Source: UBA1794 sp031552405 (GTDB taxonomy: Bacteria; Bacteroidota; Bacteroidia; Bacteroidales; Bacteroidaceae). Taken from it: a stretch of DNA of 64,000 nucleotides. Location of the stretch: NCBI GenBank assembly GCA_031552405.1, contig JAVBMN010000020.1, forward strand, positions 43,257 to 107,256. Reading direction: 5' to 3'. A program made the translations under genes and the position numbers. A model generated the notes under the pieces. The model had not been told where the DNA came from, ran no database searches, and saw only the letters and a program-made list of their open reading frames with translations. This document shows, piece by piece, positions 26,047-33,600 of this stretch (position 1 is its first letter; every line of letters begins with the position of its first letter).

Positions 26047-29000
26047 ATGAAAAAGAAACTCTTATCCCTTGTACTCTGCCTTATGGCATGTATGAGTATC
26101 ACCCATGCACAGACGGGCATCCCCTACCTCCCTTTAAAGGGTCAATTCGGAGGGGCGCAGGTCAATGACCTCACTAATTTTGTGCCCAGTCTGGGCGATT
26201 ACACGCTGGAACTACAGGGCACAAAAGGCACTGAGATCCGGATTGCATTCGCAGGTATCAGTTATACTCCGGCAGAAACGTCTACCGTACGTTTCACCCA
26301 AAAAGAGGGGAAAGTATATGTGTTTGAGAATGGGCTGTTCAAGACTATTCTTACCCCCGATTCGAAATACGCCACAAGCGGGGACAATATTATTCAGAAC
26401 CCCGGCTTCGAACAAGTAGAAGCAGAACTGCTGGCCACCGGCCGCTGGAAACCCACCATTTGGGATACCTGGAACGGAGGCATGCCTACCTGGGGAGGTG
26501 ACACCGGGAAAACCAACGTACGCGAAGATGCTGCCTATCGCTCAGAAGGCACAAAGTCTATCATTATGCACAGCGACTCGCGCCAGTTGCTGCAGGAGCT
26601 GCCGCAGAACTCACTGGAAGCCGGTGCACATTACCTACTTGCGTATGACTACTGGACCTCAGCCGGAAGCGGAAATGGGGGTATCACCTATCAGATCATG
26701 CTCCGGAAGGATAAGTATTCGAATGAATTTCAAACGTTTTCAGGCCATACCACCCTCGAATCGGGCACTGCAAAGACCTCCTTCTCCACCCTCTTCCAAG
26801 TGGCGGCAGATGTACCGGAAAGTGTGTGGTTCGTACTCCAGCGCAATGAAGACAAGGTAGACTGGCTGGACAACTTCAAACTATACAAGATCATACCCGA
26901 AAACAAAGGAATCACCGGAGCAACCTCCGTGGCATATCTTTCCGGTGCGGCATATGCTCCGGGCAACCTAAGTTTTGAAAACGGAGATTATATCGACATG
27001 ACCGGCCGCATTACAAATCCGGGCTTTGACAATAACACTACCGGATGGACCCTTGAAGCAAACGGTTCTAAGATCAGTACCGCAGAAAAAGCCGGCGGAC
27101 TGATCCCCGCTGGCCAAAACCACCTCCAGTTCTGGGTAGGAAGCGGTGGCGTCACAGGTAAAATGTACCAAACCCTCACCGGTCTACCCAATGGGAAATA
27201 CACCGTAAAGGCAGCTATCGCTCCAGCATTCAGCGGCACCGCCTCTCTTTATGCCAACTCGGGCAAGACAGCTGTTGTCTCAGGAACATCCAAACAGTAT
27301 GAAGTACACGGAATCGTATTTGACGGTACACTGGAAATGGGTCTGGAAATGGCCACATCCGGAAGCCCTACGATTGATATTGACGATTTCAAACTCTTCT
27401 ACTTAGGAATAGAGGCCGAAGGTTACTTGCAAGTACTACAGGCCAAGATTACAGAGGCCAAAGCAGATACCACCGCCATGCACACCGCCACCGGACGTCC
27501 CGGTTACCACAACCTGCCCCAGTACCGCCTGGCATTGGAAAAGGCTGTTAACCGACCTGACGATGAAGCGGCTACACTGACAGAGGCCCTGGCTACACTG
27601 AACGAGGCCATTACGGAATATGAGGCCATCCTTGAGGCATACACCCCGCTGAAAGAAGCCATAGACAAGCTAAAAGTCCAACTGACCGCTTCAGGCTATC
27701 CGGTCAAAACCTCTTTTGAGAGTGTCCTCGCAGCCGCACAGGCAGTGTATGACAGCCCGAACGATCAACGCGCCCATATTGCAGCAAGCATCCAGACAAT
27801 AGCTGAGAAAGAAGCAACCCTTACCACCTACAAGGACCTGAAAACGGCCATCGCAAGTGCCACCGCGATACTAAACAGTACCTCCTATGCAGGGAAAGCA
27901 GCCTTCCAGACGGCCATCCAGGCAGCTCAGGCGGTAACCGAGAATCCCGAAGGGAAGGATCTGAGTGTCGCCATTGCCGCCTTAAGCACTGCGCAGACAG
28001 CCTATCACAACTCCCAGTACACCAACCCGGCCGTTCAGCAGACGGTATCCAGCGTAGACACCAGTCTGAAAGGGTCTGATAAGTTTGTACTCAGAGTGGA
28101 TGGGAAGCCCTTCTACATGACCAATATACAGGTACGTCTCGACAAGCTGTATGGTTATGAAGGCTGGAACGATGCCGCCCTGGAAGCGGTGGTAAAACGT
28201 GCGGCAGAAGACGGTTTCAACACCCTGTCCATCCCCATTCACTGGCGCGAGGTAGAACCGGTGAAAGACCAGTTCAACTGGACCATCCTGGACAAGTTCA
28301 TGGGCTGGTGCAAGAAGTATGACGTAAAGATGGAAATGCTGTGGTTCAGCTGGAGCAGTGGCGGACGGGTGCAATACCTGATGAACACTGGCGAAAAGCA
28401 AACCCTCCGCACCCCTGATTATGTATGTTCACTATCCGGAACCAGCGAATTCAACATGTTGCGCAAAGAATGGGAATACTCCTTAGACTGGCGGGATACC
28501 AATCTGCGCAACCGCGAGAAATATGTAATGGGACAGATCATGGAGCACATCGCCGTATGGGATGCCAACAACGGCAATCCGCACACCGTGGTAGGCGCCC
28601 AGCTGGGTAACGAGGCACGCAATCATGGAGACAATTCAGCCACCGCTGCCGAGATTATAGAGTACTACCACCATATAGGCGCCGGGATAAAGGAGTCGAA
28701 ATATGTGATCTGGACCCGCCTCAACTGCGTAAGCTGGGAAACCCCCGGACGCATCAGCGCCAACGAAGCCAAGCGCAACAGCAGTACCGGTACCAATATC
28801 GACTTTGTAGGCATTGACATCTACGGAACAAGTGCTTCAAGCATCCTGGGAAATATGGGCGGCCAGTTGCCTCATACAGGTAAAAATTATTCCATGATTA
28901 TGGAAATCGATGCCAAAGACTCCAACTCCCCCATCTACCAGATGGCAGCGCTTGCCGGAAACAAGGCTTTCGATTATTACAACATGGCTGTGGTTGACGG

Positions 29001-30114
29001 TAATAACCTATACACCAACAGCGGAACCACCCTGACGGAACGCAGCCACATCACCCTCGTGCGCCAACGTAACAAGATACTGAACCTAGCCAACCAGGAT
29101 GTAGCCCTCCGGGCACAAGGAAAAAACCTGTATGTGTACAACTACGCCGGTAACTCCACTGTAGGCGAGAACGGCCTTGAAGACATTCGTTTCGTACCCA
29201 ATGCCCCCCAGACACAGGCTGTGGCCATCCGTCGCAGCGAATCGGAAATCGTACTCCTCTCCACCATGACCGGTACATTCACCTTCCCTGCCAAATTTGA
29301 GATCGTCTCAGCCTCGAAAGGATACTTTGACAAAGACAACAAATGGGTGAACGAAGGTGCAGTAACGCTTAGCGGAAATACCCTGACCATGCCTGCCACC
29401 TCCGCCGTACTGGTAAAGCTGAAGACCACCGAAGAGCCCATTACCGGCGTGATCAAAAACCCCAGTTTTGAGGAAACGATTTATAACAACGGAACATACA
29501 CCGTACCCAAAGACTGGACTCTGCAAGGAACCATCAATGGCCCCGATGTACAGTTGAAAACCGGAGATGCCGTGGACGGTGAGAAACGCTACTACATCTG
29601 GGCCACCTCCGGCAGCTCCATCGATTTGTATCAGGACATCGTGTTGCCCGCAGGCGATTATACCGTGAAAGCCTCCCTGAAGGCCAACGCCCCCGCCTCT
29701 ACCTATGTATATGCCACAGTAGGCGGCAACACGATCCGTACAGCCACCTCGGCCAGTTGGAGCCTATGGAGAAGCACCGCCGCATCATTCAAAGTATCGG
29801 CGGATAACACCACCGTACGCATCGGAGTTACAGCCAGCGAGGCAGTGATGATCGACCATTTCCTGTTGTACAAGAAAACTGAAGGTGCGGACGTATCCGC
29901 ACCCTCAGTAGCCGAAGACCGTCCGGAGCTGCAACTCATCAACTGCGAAGGAGGAATACTCATTAGCAGCAACAACCCCGAGCTACTGTCCGTGCACATC
30001 CATTCCATCGCCGGCCAATACATAAAGACCATAAGTCTAAGCAACGAGCCGGTCTTTGTATCCCTGCCAAAAGGAGCGTATGCAGTGGGCGCACAAACAG
30101 CGCTTGTAAATTAG
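26047..30114 (+). CDS. Giant secreted clan GH-A glycosidase (GH35/GH42-like) with binding modules, 1355 aa
   Basis: Domains: signal peptide 1-21; PYLP-type N-terminal domain 24-105; jelly-roll modules about 118-285 (NPGFEQV) and 320-460 (NPGFDNN ... GQNHLQFW); FIVAR-like helical repeats 465-660; TIM-barrel domain about 675-1020; beta domain 1025-1130; a further NPSFE module 1145-1280; tail 1290-1355 (VHIHSIAGQYIKT ... LPKGAYAV). The barrel opens with GKPFYMTNIQVRLD and carries E856 after Asn (QLGNEARN), the typical acid/base of clan GH-A, and E953 (IMEID), a plausible nucleophile. This resembles beta-galactosidase-like families GH35/GH42 or the related DUF4978 group; the exact family is not certain. 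The context favours a beta-galactosidase on arabinogalactan side chains. It is last in the 22955 operon and no other large protein here has this barrel. Confidence 0.75.
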   Translation: MKKKLLSLVLCLMACMSITHAQTGIPYLPLKGQFGGAQVNDLTNFVPSLGDYTLELQGTKGTEIRIAFAGISYTPAETSTVRFTQKEGKVYVFENGLFKTILTPDSKYATSGDNIIQNPGFEQVEAELLATGRWKPTIWDTWNGGMPTWGGDTGKTNVREDAAYRSEGTKSIIMHSDSRQLLQELPQNSLEAGAHYLLAYDYWTSAGSGNGGITYQIMLRKDKYSNEFQTFSGHTTLESGTAKTSFSTLFQVAADVPESVWFVLQRNEDKVDWLDNFKLYKIIPENKGITGATSVAYLSGAAYAPGNLSFENGDYIDMTGRITNPGFDNNTTGWTLEANGSKISTAEKAGGLIPAGQNHLQFWVGSGGVTGKMYQTLTGLPNGKYTVKAAIAPAFSGTASLYANSGKTAVVSGTSKQYEVHGIVFDGTLEMGLEMATSGSPTIDIDDFKLFYLGIEAEGYLQVLQAKITEAKADTTAMHTATGRPGYHNLPQYRLALEKAVNRPDDEAATLTEALATLNEAITEYEAILEAYTPLKEAIDKLKVQLTASGYPVKTSFESVLAAAQAVYDSPNDQRAHIAASIQTIAEKEATLTTYKDLKTAIASATAILNSTSYAGKAAFQTAIQAAQAVTENPEGKDLSVAIAALSTAQTAYHNSQYTNPAVQQTVSSVDTSLKGSDKFVLRVDGKPFYMTNIQVRLDKLYGYEGWNDAALEAVVKRAAEDGFNTLSIPIHWREVEPVKDQFNWTILDKFMGWCKKYDVKMEMLWFSWSSGGRVQYLMNTGEKQTLRTPDYVCSLSGTSEFNMLRKEWEYSLDWRDTNLRNREKYVMGQIMEHIAVWDANNGNPHTVVGAQLGNEARNHGDNSATAAEIIEYYHHIGAGIKESKYVIWTRLNCVSWETPGRISANEAKRNSSTGTNIDFVGIDIYGTSASSILGNMGGQLPHTGKNYSMIMEIDAKDSNSPIYQMAALAGNKAFDYYNMAVVDGNNLYTNSGTTLTERSHITLVRQRNKILNLANQDVALRAQGKNLYVYNYAGNSTVGENGLEDIRFVPNAPQTQAVAIRRSESEIVLLSTMTGTFTFPAKFEIVSASKGYFDKDNKWVNEGAVTLSGNTLTMPATSAVLVKLKTTEEPITGVIKNPSFEETIYNNGTYTVPKDWTLQGTINGPDVQLKTGDAVDGEKRYYIWATSGSSIDLYQDIVLPAGDYTVKASLKANAPASTYVYATVGGNTIRTATSASWSLWRSTAASFKVSADNTTVRIGVTASEAVMIDHFLLYKKTEGADVSAPSVAEDRPELQLINCEGGILISSNNPELLSVHIHSIAGQYIKTISLSNEPVFVSLPKGAYAVGAQTALVN

Positions 30115-30154
30115 GAAAAACCCATGGATTTGAAGAAAAAAGGGCTATACCCTT

Positions 30155-30540
30155 CACATCCCCTGCAATCACTTGTTATACAGCCACTTAAGCGTGAACC
30201 CCACCCTTCACAAAGGATTTGTACAAACCTTATTATCAGATATTTACGCGTGAGCCCCCACCCTTCACCTATCCTTCACGCTGAGAGGTAGGCGTTCTCC
30301 GGGATGTTAGGCATCCCGGAGGAGAAAAGCGTGGATGTCTTGCATCCACATCTGAGTACCTGGCCCTGTTCGCGGAGGGGATGCAAGACATCCCCGTTTT
30401 GAAACGTCGGGATGCCTAACATCCCGACGAACATTAGTCAGGTTGTGAATAGCACCCTTCACAGGGTTCACACCCGCCCTTCGTCCTGAAAGCCCTTGCC
30501 CACCAGCGTTTCAGAGCATGTGAAGGATGTGAAGGGGTGT
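30155..30540. repeat. Intergenic region rich in CCCTTCAC motifs
   Basis: Between the 26047 and 30799 genes the 8-mer CCCTTCAC or close variants recur in both orientations (for example near 30168, 30202, 30260, 30457 and, inverted, 30520-30540). Two of them sit in a longer repeated context GCGTGARCCCC..CACCCTTCAC. A REP-like pair is embedded at 30294-30431. No credible gene is seen in 30115-30798. Confidence 0.5.
30294..30431. repeat. REP-like two-hairpin units in inverted orientation (BIME-like)
   Basis: Left unit (30294-30348): hairpin CGGGATGTTAGGCATCCCG followed by hairpin GTGGATGTCTTGCATCCAC. The right unit (30379-30431) is the same pair in reverse complement (GGGGATGCAAGACATCCCC then CGGGATGCCTAACATCCCG). 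The loop bases are kept (TTAG/CTAA and CTT/AAG) while stem ends vary in compensated fashion, the pattern expected of conserved RNA or DNA hairpins. Confidence 0.7.
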
Positions 30541-30630
30541 AGCGAAAACCCCGTGAAAGAGAGGTATTTCTCTGTATTTCACGACCTGCGCAAACCTGCA
30601 AAAGTGCAAGGCTGCGGTCATACAATCTCA

Positions 30631-30770
30631 CGCCTGCGTTTTGAAATCTCAGGCCTGAGATTTCAAAATACAGGCCTGAAATTGAGAAACTGGAGCGCTG
30701 CAGTTCGACAATTGGTGGGCACGAATTTAAAACTGGTGGGCACGGGCTGATAAACTCGTGCGCACCAGTT
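30631..30770. repeat. Seven-unit periodic array, copy 2 (period about 21-22 bases)
   Basis: Cores lie near 30632, 30653, 30674, 30693, 30715, 30736 and 30758. The first three have GCCTG(A) cores and the rest GGTGGGCAC or GTGCGCACC cores, in the same order as copy 1 at 1211-1350. The end forms an imperfect hairpin (AACTGGTGGGCACG / CGTGCGCACCAGTT). It abuts the start of the 30799 gene, whose promoter is not otherwise evident. Confidence 0.7.
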
Positions 30771-30798
30771 GTACCAAAGATAAACAAATACCAAGTAT

Positions 30799-32355
30799 AT
30801 GAATAGGAAATGGATACCCAAAATTGCCGCAATCGCTATAAGCCTCGCGGTTTCTCTGCCCAGTGAAACATGGGCACAACAAAAAACTCAGACAAGGAGT
30901 AATGCAGACAAGGGGTATTATCAGAATCCCATCTTAGGCGGCGATTATCCCGACCCCACCATTGTAAGGGATGGCAATGACTATTACATGACCCATTCCG
31001 CCTTCAATTATTTGCCGGGGCTCACCCTCTTCCATTCAAAAGATCTGGTACACTGGAAGCCGGTCAGCATGGCCCTTACCCGATACTTAGGTTCTGTGTG
31101 GGCGCCTGACATCTGCAAATACAAAGGGAAATTCTATATTTACTTTACCGTATCGCAGGGCAATGACGATTTCAGCAACCATGTAGTGTATGCCGATTCT
31201 CCCCGGGGGCCCTGGAGCGAGCCCGTTAATCTGAATATAGGCAGTTGGATAGATCCCTGCCATGCCGTGGATGAAAGTACCGGGCAGCGCTGGCTGTTCC
31301 TCAGCGGAGGGCACCGCATCAGGCTGTCTGAAGACGGACTCTCTGCCGAAGGAAAGCTGGAAAAGGTATATGACGGGTGGCCCATTCCTAAGGACTGGAC
31401 CATAGAAGGCATGGCATTGGAAGGCCCGAAGATGAAAAAGATTGGCGATTATTATTACTTCCTGAACGCCCAGGGAGGAACCGCAGGCCCTCCTACTACC
31501 CACATGGCGGTGTTAGCCCGCTCCAAATCCATCAACGGCCCCTGGGAAAACAGCCCGGCCAACCCTTTGGTTCATACCTATAGCGGCACGGAACGCTGGT
31601 GGTCAAAGGGGCACGCCTCACTCATTGATACCCCTGACGGGCAATGGTGGGTGGTATATCACGCCTACGAAAAGGACTTTTTGACCCTGGGAAGGCAAAC
31701 CCTCCTGGAACCTGTGCAGATCACCGAAGACGGTTGGTTAAAAGCCCCGTCAGGAAAAGAAACGGAAGGGATGATTCCCTGCCCCCTCCCCTCTGCCCGC
31801 AAGCAGCAACCAGGCGATAAGCTGAATGAGTTCCGCATCGGCTTCGACTGGAAATTTTATAAGCAGTATGATCCCGCACGTTTCACCCTGAAAGACGGCA
31901 TATTGACCCTGAAAGCCCAAGGTTCCAATCCGGCAGAATCCTCTCCCATGCTGTTTGTGACCGGTGCACATGGCTATGAAATGAGTGTAAAGATAGAATG
32001 TGACAGCAATGCCGTGGCCGGACTTATACTCTACTACAATGACAACTTCTATGTAGGCACCGGCTGCGATCCCCAATACAGATACCGATGGCGAAGAGGC
32101 GCACCGAAAGGAAGAACCCGGTACAGCAAGCCCGGCCCTATATGGCTAAAGCTTCGCAATGAAAATCACATCGTGACCGGTTATTACAGCTACGACGGCA
32201 AAGAATGGATCAAAGAAGGATGGGGCATGGAAATCTCCGGCTACCATCATAACACCCTTTCCGACTTTCAGAGCGTACTCCCCGGACTGTTCGTCTATGG
32301 AAAAGGAAAAGCTTGCTTTAAAGAGTTTCAATATAAATCCCTGAACTCTTTATGA
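30799..32355 (+). CDS. Secreted GH43 beta-xylosidase/arabinofuranosidase-like enzyme with C-terminal beta-sandwich
   Basis: 518 residues with signal peptide 1-27. The GH43 five-bladed domain spans about 40-325 with the classical inverting set: base D52 (DYPDPT), pKa modulator D152 (SWIDPC), acid E208 (ALEGPK). Residues 345-515 match the concanavalin-like C-terminal domain common in beta-xylosidase-type GH43 proteins. This active site differs from the Glu/Glu/Gln type of the large GH43 paralogues, so it probably acts on a different linkage such as alpha-L-arabinofuranose or beta-xylose. Subfamily not assigned. It lies downstream of the 21-base array and upstream of the RAYT element, so it is probably a single-gene unit. 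Confidence 0.85.
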   Translation: MNRKWIPKIAAIAISLAVSLPSETWAQQKTQTRSNADKGYYQNPILGGDYPDPTIVRDGNDYYMTHSAFNYLPGLTLFHSKDLVHWKPVSMALTRYLGSVWAPDICKYKGKFYIYFTVSQGNDDFSNHVVYADSPRGPWSEPVNLNIGSWIDPCHAVDESTGQRWLFLSGGHRIRLSEDGLSAEGKLEKVYDGWPIPKDWTIEGMALEGPKMKKIGDYYYFLNAQGGTAGPPTTHMAVLARSKSINGPWENSPANPLVHTYSGTERWWSKGHASLIDTPDGQWWVVYHAYEKDFLTLGRQTLLEPVQITEDGWLKAPSGKETEGMIPCPLPSARKQQPGDKLNEFRIGFDWKFYKQYDPARFTLKDGILTLKAQGSNPAESSPMLFVTGAHGYEMSVKIECDSNAVAGLILYYNDNFYVGTGCDPQYRYRWRRGAPKGRTRYSKPGPIWLKLRNENHIVTGYYSYDGKEWIKEGWGMEISGYHHNTLSDFQSVLPGLFVYGKGKACFKEFQYKSLNSL

Positions 32356-32495
32356 AAATTCACAACCAATTGTGAATTTGAGGCATTTCTCCTATCTTTT
32401 CTTGCGAATCAAGATCAAAATGATTTTGGCATATTGCTTGCTACTGCACATTATGACACAATTGGGGCTGTAACCATTAAACCTAATTATGATTG

Positions 32496-32629
32496 GATGA
32501 TTTAGCCCCTGTAGTCTATTTCGGCACCGCATAGCGGTGCAATTCTGGGTAGCCGTGGCGTGCTTGCACCCACGGTATCTAAAGGTTTCCATACCCCTAA
32601 GCCACCTATAGTGGCTGCCCCTTGGTTAT
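32496..32629 (+). repeat. Left 134-base inverted repeat of the RAYT element
   Basis: Starts GATGATTTAGCCCCTG and ends CCCCTTGGTTAT. It contains three hairpins. Confidence 0.85.
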
Positions 32630-33081
32630 TCATCGAAGAGATATTTACCATCGTAAGTAATTCCGAACTTCTCCAATATATTCATGTATTCATCCCTAAA
32701 AGAATGCTTCCGGTGATGTTCCGGTTGCCTCTTTATGTATTCGATCACCGCTTCTTCATGCGTTTTTGAATAAGAGAAAGCCCCAAATCCATCCTGCCAG
32801 CAGAAAAGGGAACGGAATATTCCTTTTTTATTGATGCAATACGATGACTGCGATTTTATCTTCCTCACGAGGGTCGAGATGCATACTGTGGGGTGTAATC
32901 CAATGAATAGATGAAGATGATCAGGATTGCAATAAATAGCAAGTACTCTACATTTTTCTTCCGATACAAGATGGGTAATGTGTTTCTCAAGGGCTATCCG
33001 GGAAGATTCAGGGATAAGGTTTTCTTTTGATTTAACTGCAAATATAATGTGTATGCGCAGTTGGGTAAATGTATTAGCCAT
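32626..33081 (-). CDS. tnpA: IS200/IS605-family (RAYT-like) tyrosine HUH transposase
   Basis: 151 residues, the usual size for a Y1 transposase. It shows the HUH motif as DHLHLFIG (about 53-60), an N-terminal beta-strand typical of the family (LRIHIIFAVKSKENLI), and a C-terminal helix with candidate catalytic tyrosine(s) (EYIKRQPEHH). The enzyme cuts and rejoins single-stranded DNA at hairpins. No TnpB partner is present. The gene is flanked by long inverted palindromic arms rather than simple IS ends, which fits REP-associated tyrosine transposases. It separates the 30799 GH43 gene from HTCS-3. Confidence 0.9.
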   Translation of the reverse strand: MANTFTQLRIHIIFAVKSKENLIPESSRIALEKHITHLVSEEKCRVLAIYCNPDHLHLFIGLHPTVCISTLVRKIKSQSSYCINKKGIFRSLFCWQDGFGAFSYSKTHEEAVIEYIKRQPEHHRKHSFRDEYMNILEKFGITYDGKYLFDE

Positions 33082-33132
33082 AGTATTATTGATAAAAAGG
33101 TTTTGTAGTGCAAAAGTAATGAAAGTTTCCTG

Positions 33133-33266
33133 ATAACCAAGGGGCAGCCACTATAGGTGGCTTAGGGATATGGAAACCTTTAGATACCGTGGGTGCAAGC
33201 ACACCACGGCTACCCAGAATCGCACCGCTATGCGGTGCCGAAATAGACTACAGGGGCTAAATCATC
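33133..33266 (-). repeat. Right 134-base inverted repeat of the RAYT element
   Basis: Reverse complement of 32496-32629 with three substitutions. Confidence 0.85.
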
Positions 33267-33520
33267 ACAGTGGTATTGTATGGGCTATGCTGTTGTATCG
33301 TATAGGCCGAAGTGGCATCATGCCGGCTATTACGGTCGTATATGCATAATGCAGGTTAAAACAAAGACAGGACAAATGAAACACGACTAAGAAAGCTGTC
33401 CCTAATAAATTTCCGATAGTACCACCAACCTTTCCGCACAAACGACTCATTTATACCCGACAATTCATCCAAAAAGGAAAGTAAAGCCGACAAACAGGTA
33501 CAAAGAACCAGACTTTCTTT

Positions 33521-33528
33521 TAACTTTG
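33521..33528 (+). promoter_or_regulatory. -7 element (TAACTTTG) for HTCS-3
   Basis: Matches TAnnTTTG and is identical to the HTCS-2 -7 box; 72 bases before the chosen ATG. The stretch 33267-33520 between the RAYT element and this box shows no gene. Confidence 0.55.
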
Positions 33529-33600
33529 CGTGCAGCCATGAATATTCTGCTTCCAGCAAGAACCGAAACGGTGTATTTCGGGAAAGAAACAAAGAAGGTG

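Larger units (their letters stand above)
32496..33266. mobile_element. RAYT/IS200-like element, 771 bases, bounded by 134-base inverted repeats
   Basis: The left arm 32496-32629 and right arm 33133-33266 are reverse complements with three mismatches over 134 bases. Each arm contains nested palindromes (GCACCGC/GCGGTGC, CCGTG/CACGG, GCCAC/GTGGC), as expected of sequences recognised by HUH single-strand transposases. The transposase gene between them overlaps the left arm by four bases. High arm similarity suggests recent activity or ongoing gene conversion. Confidence 0.85.
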
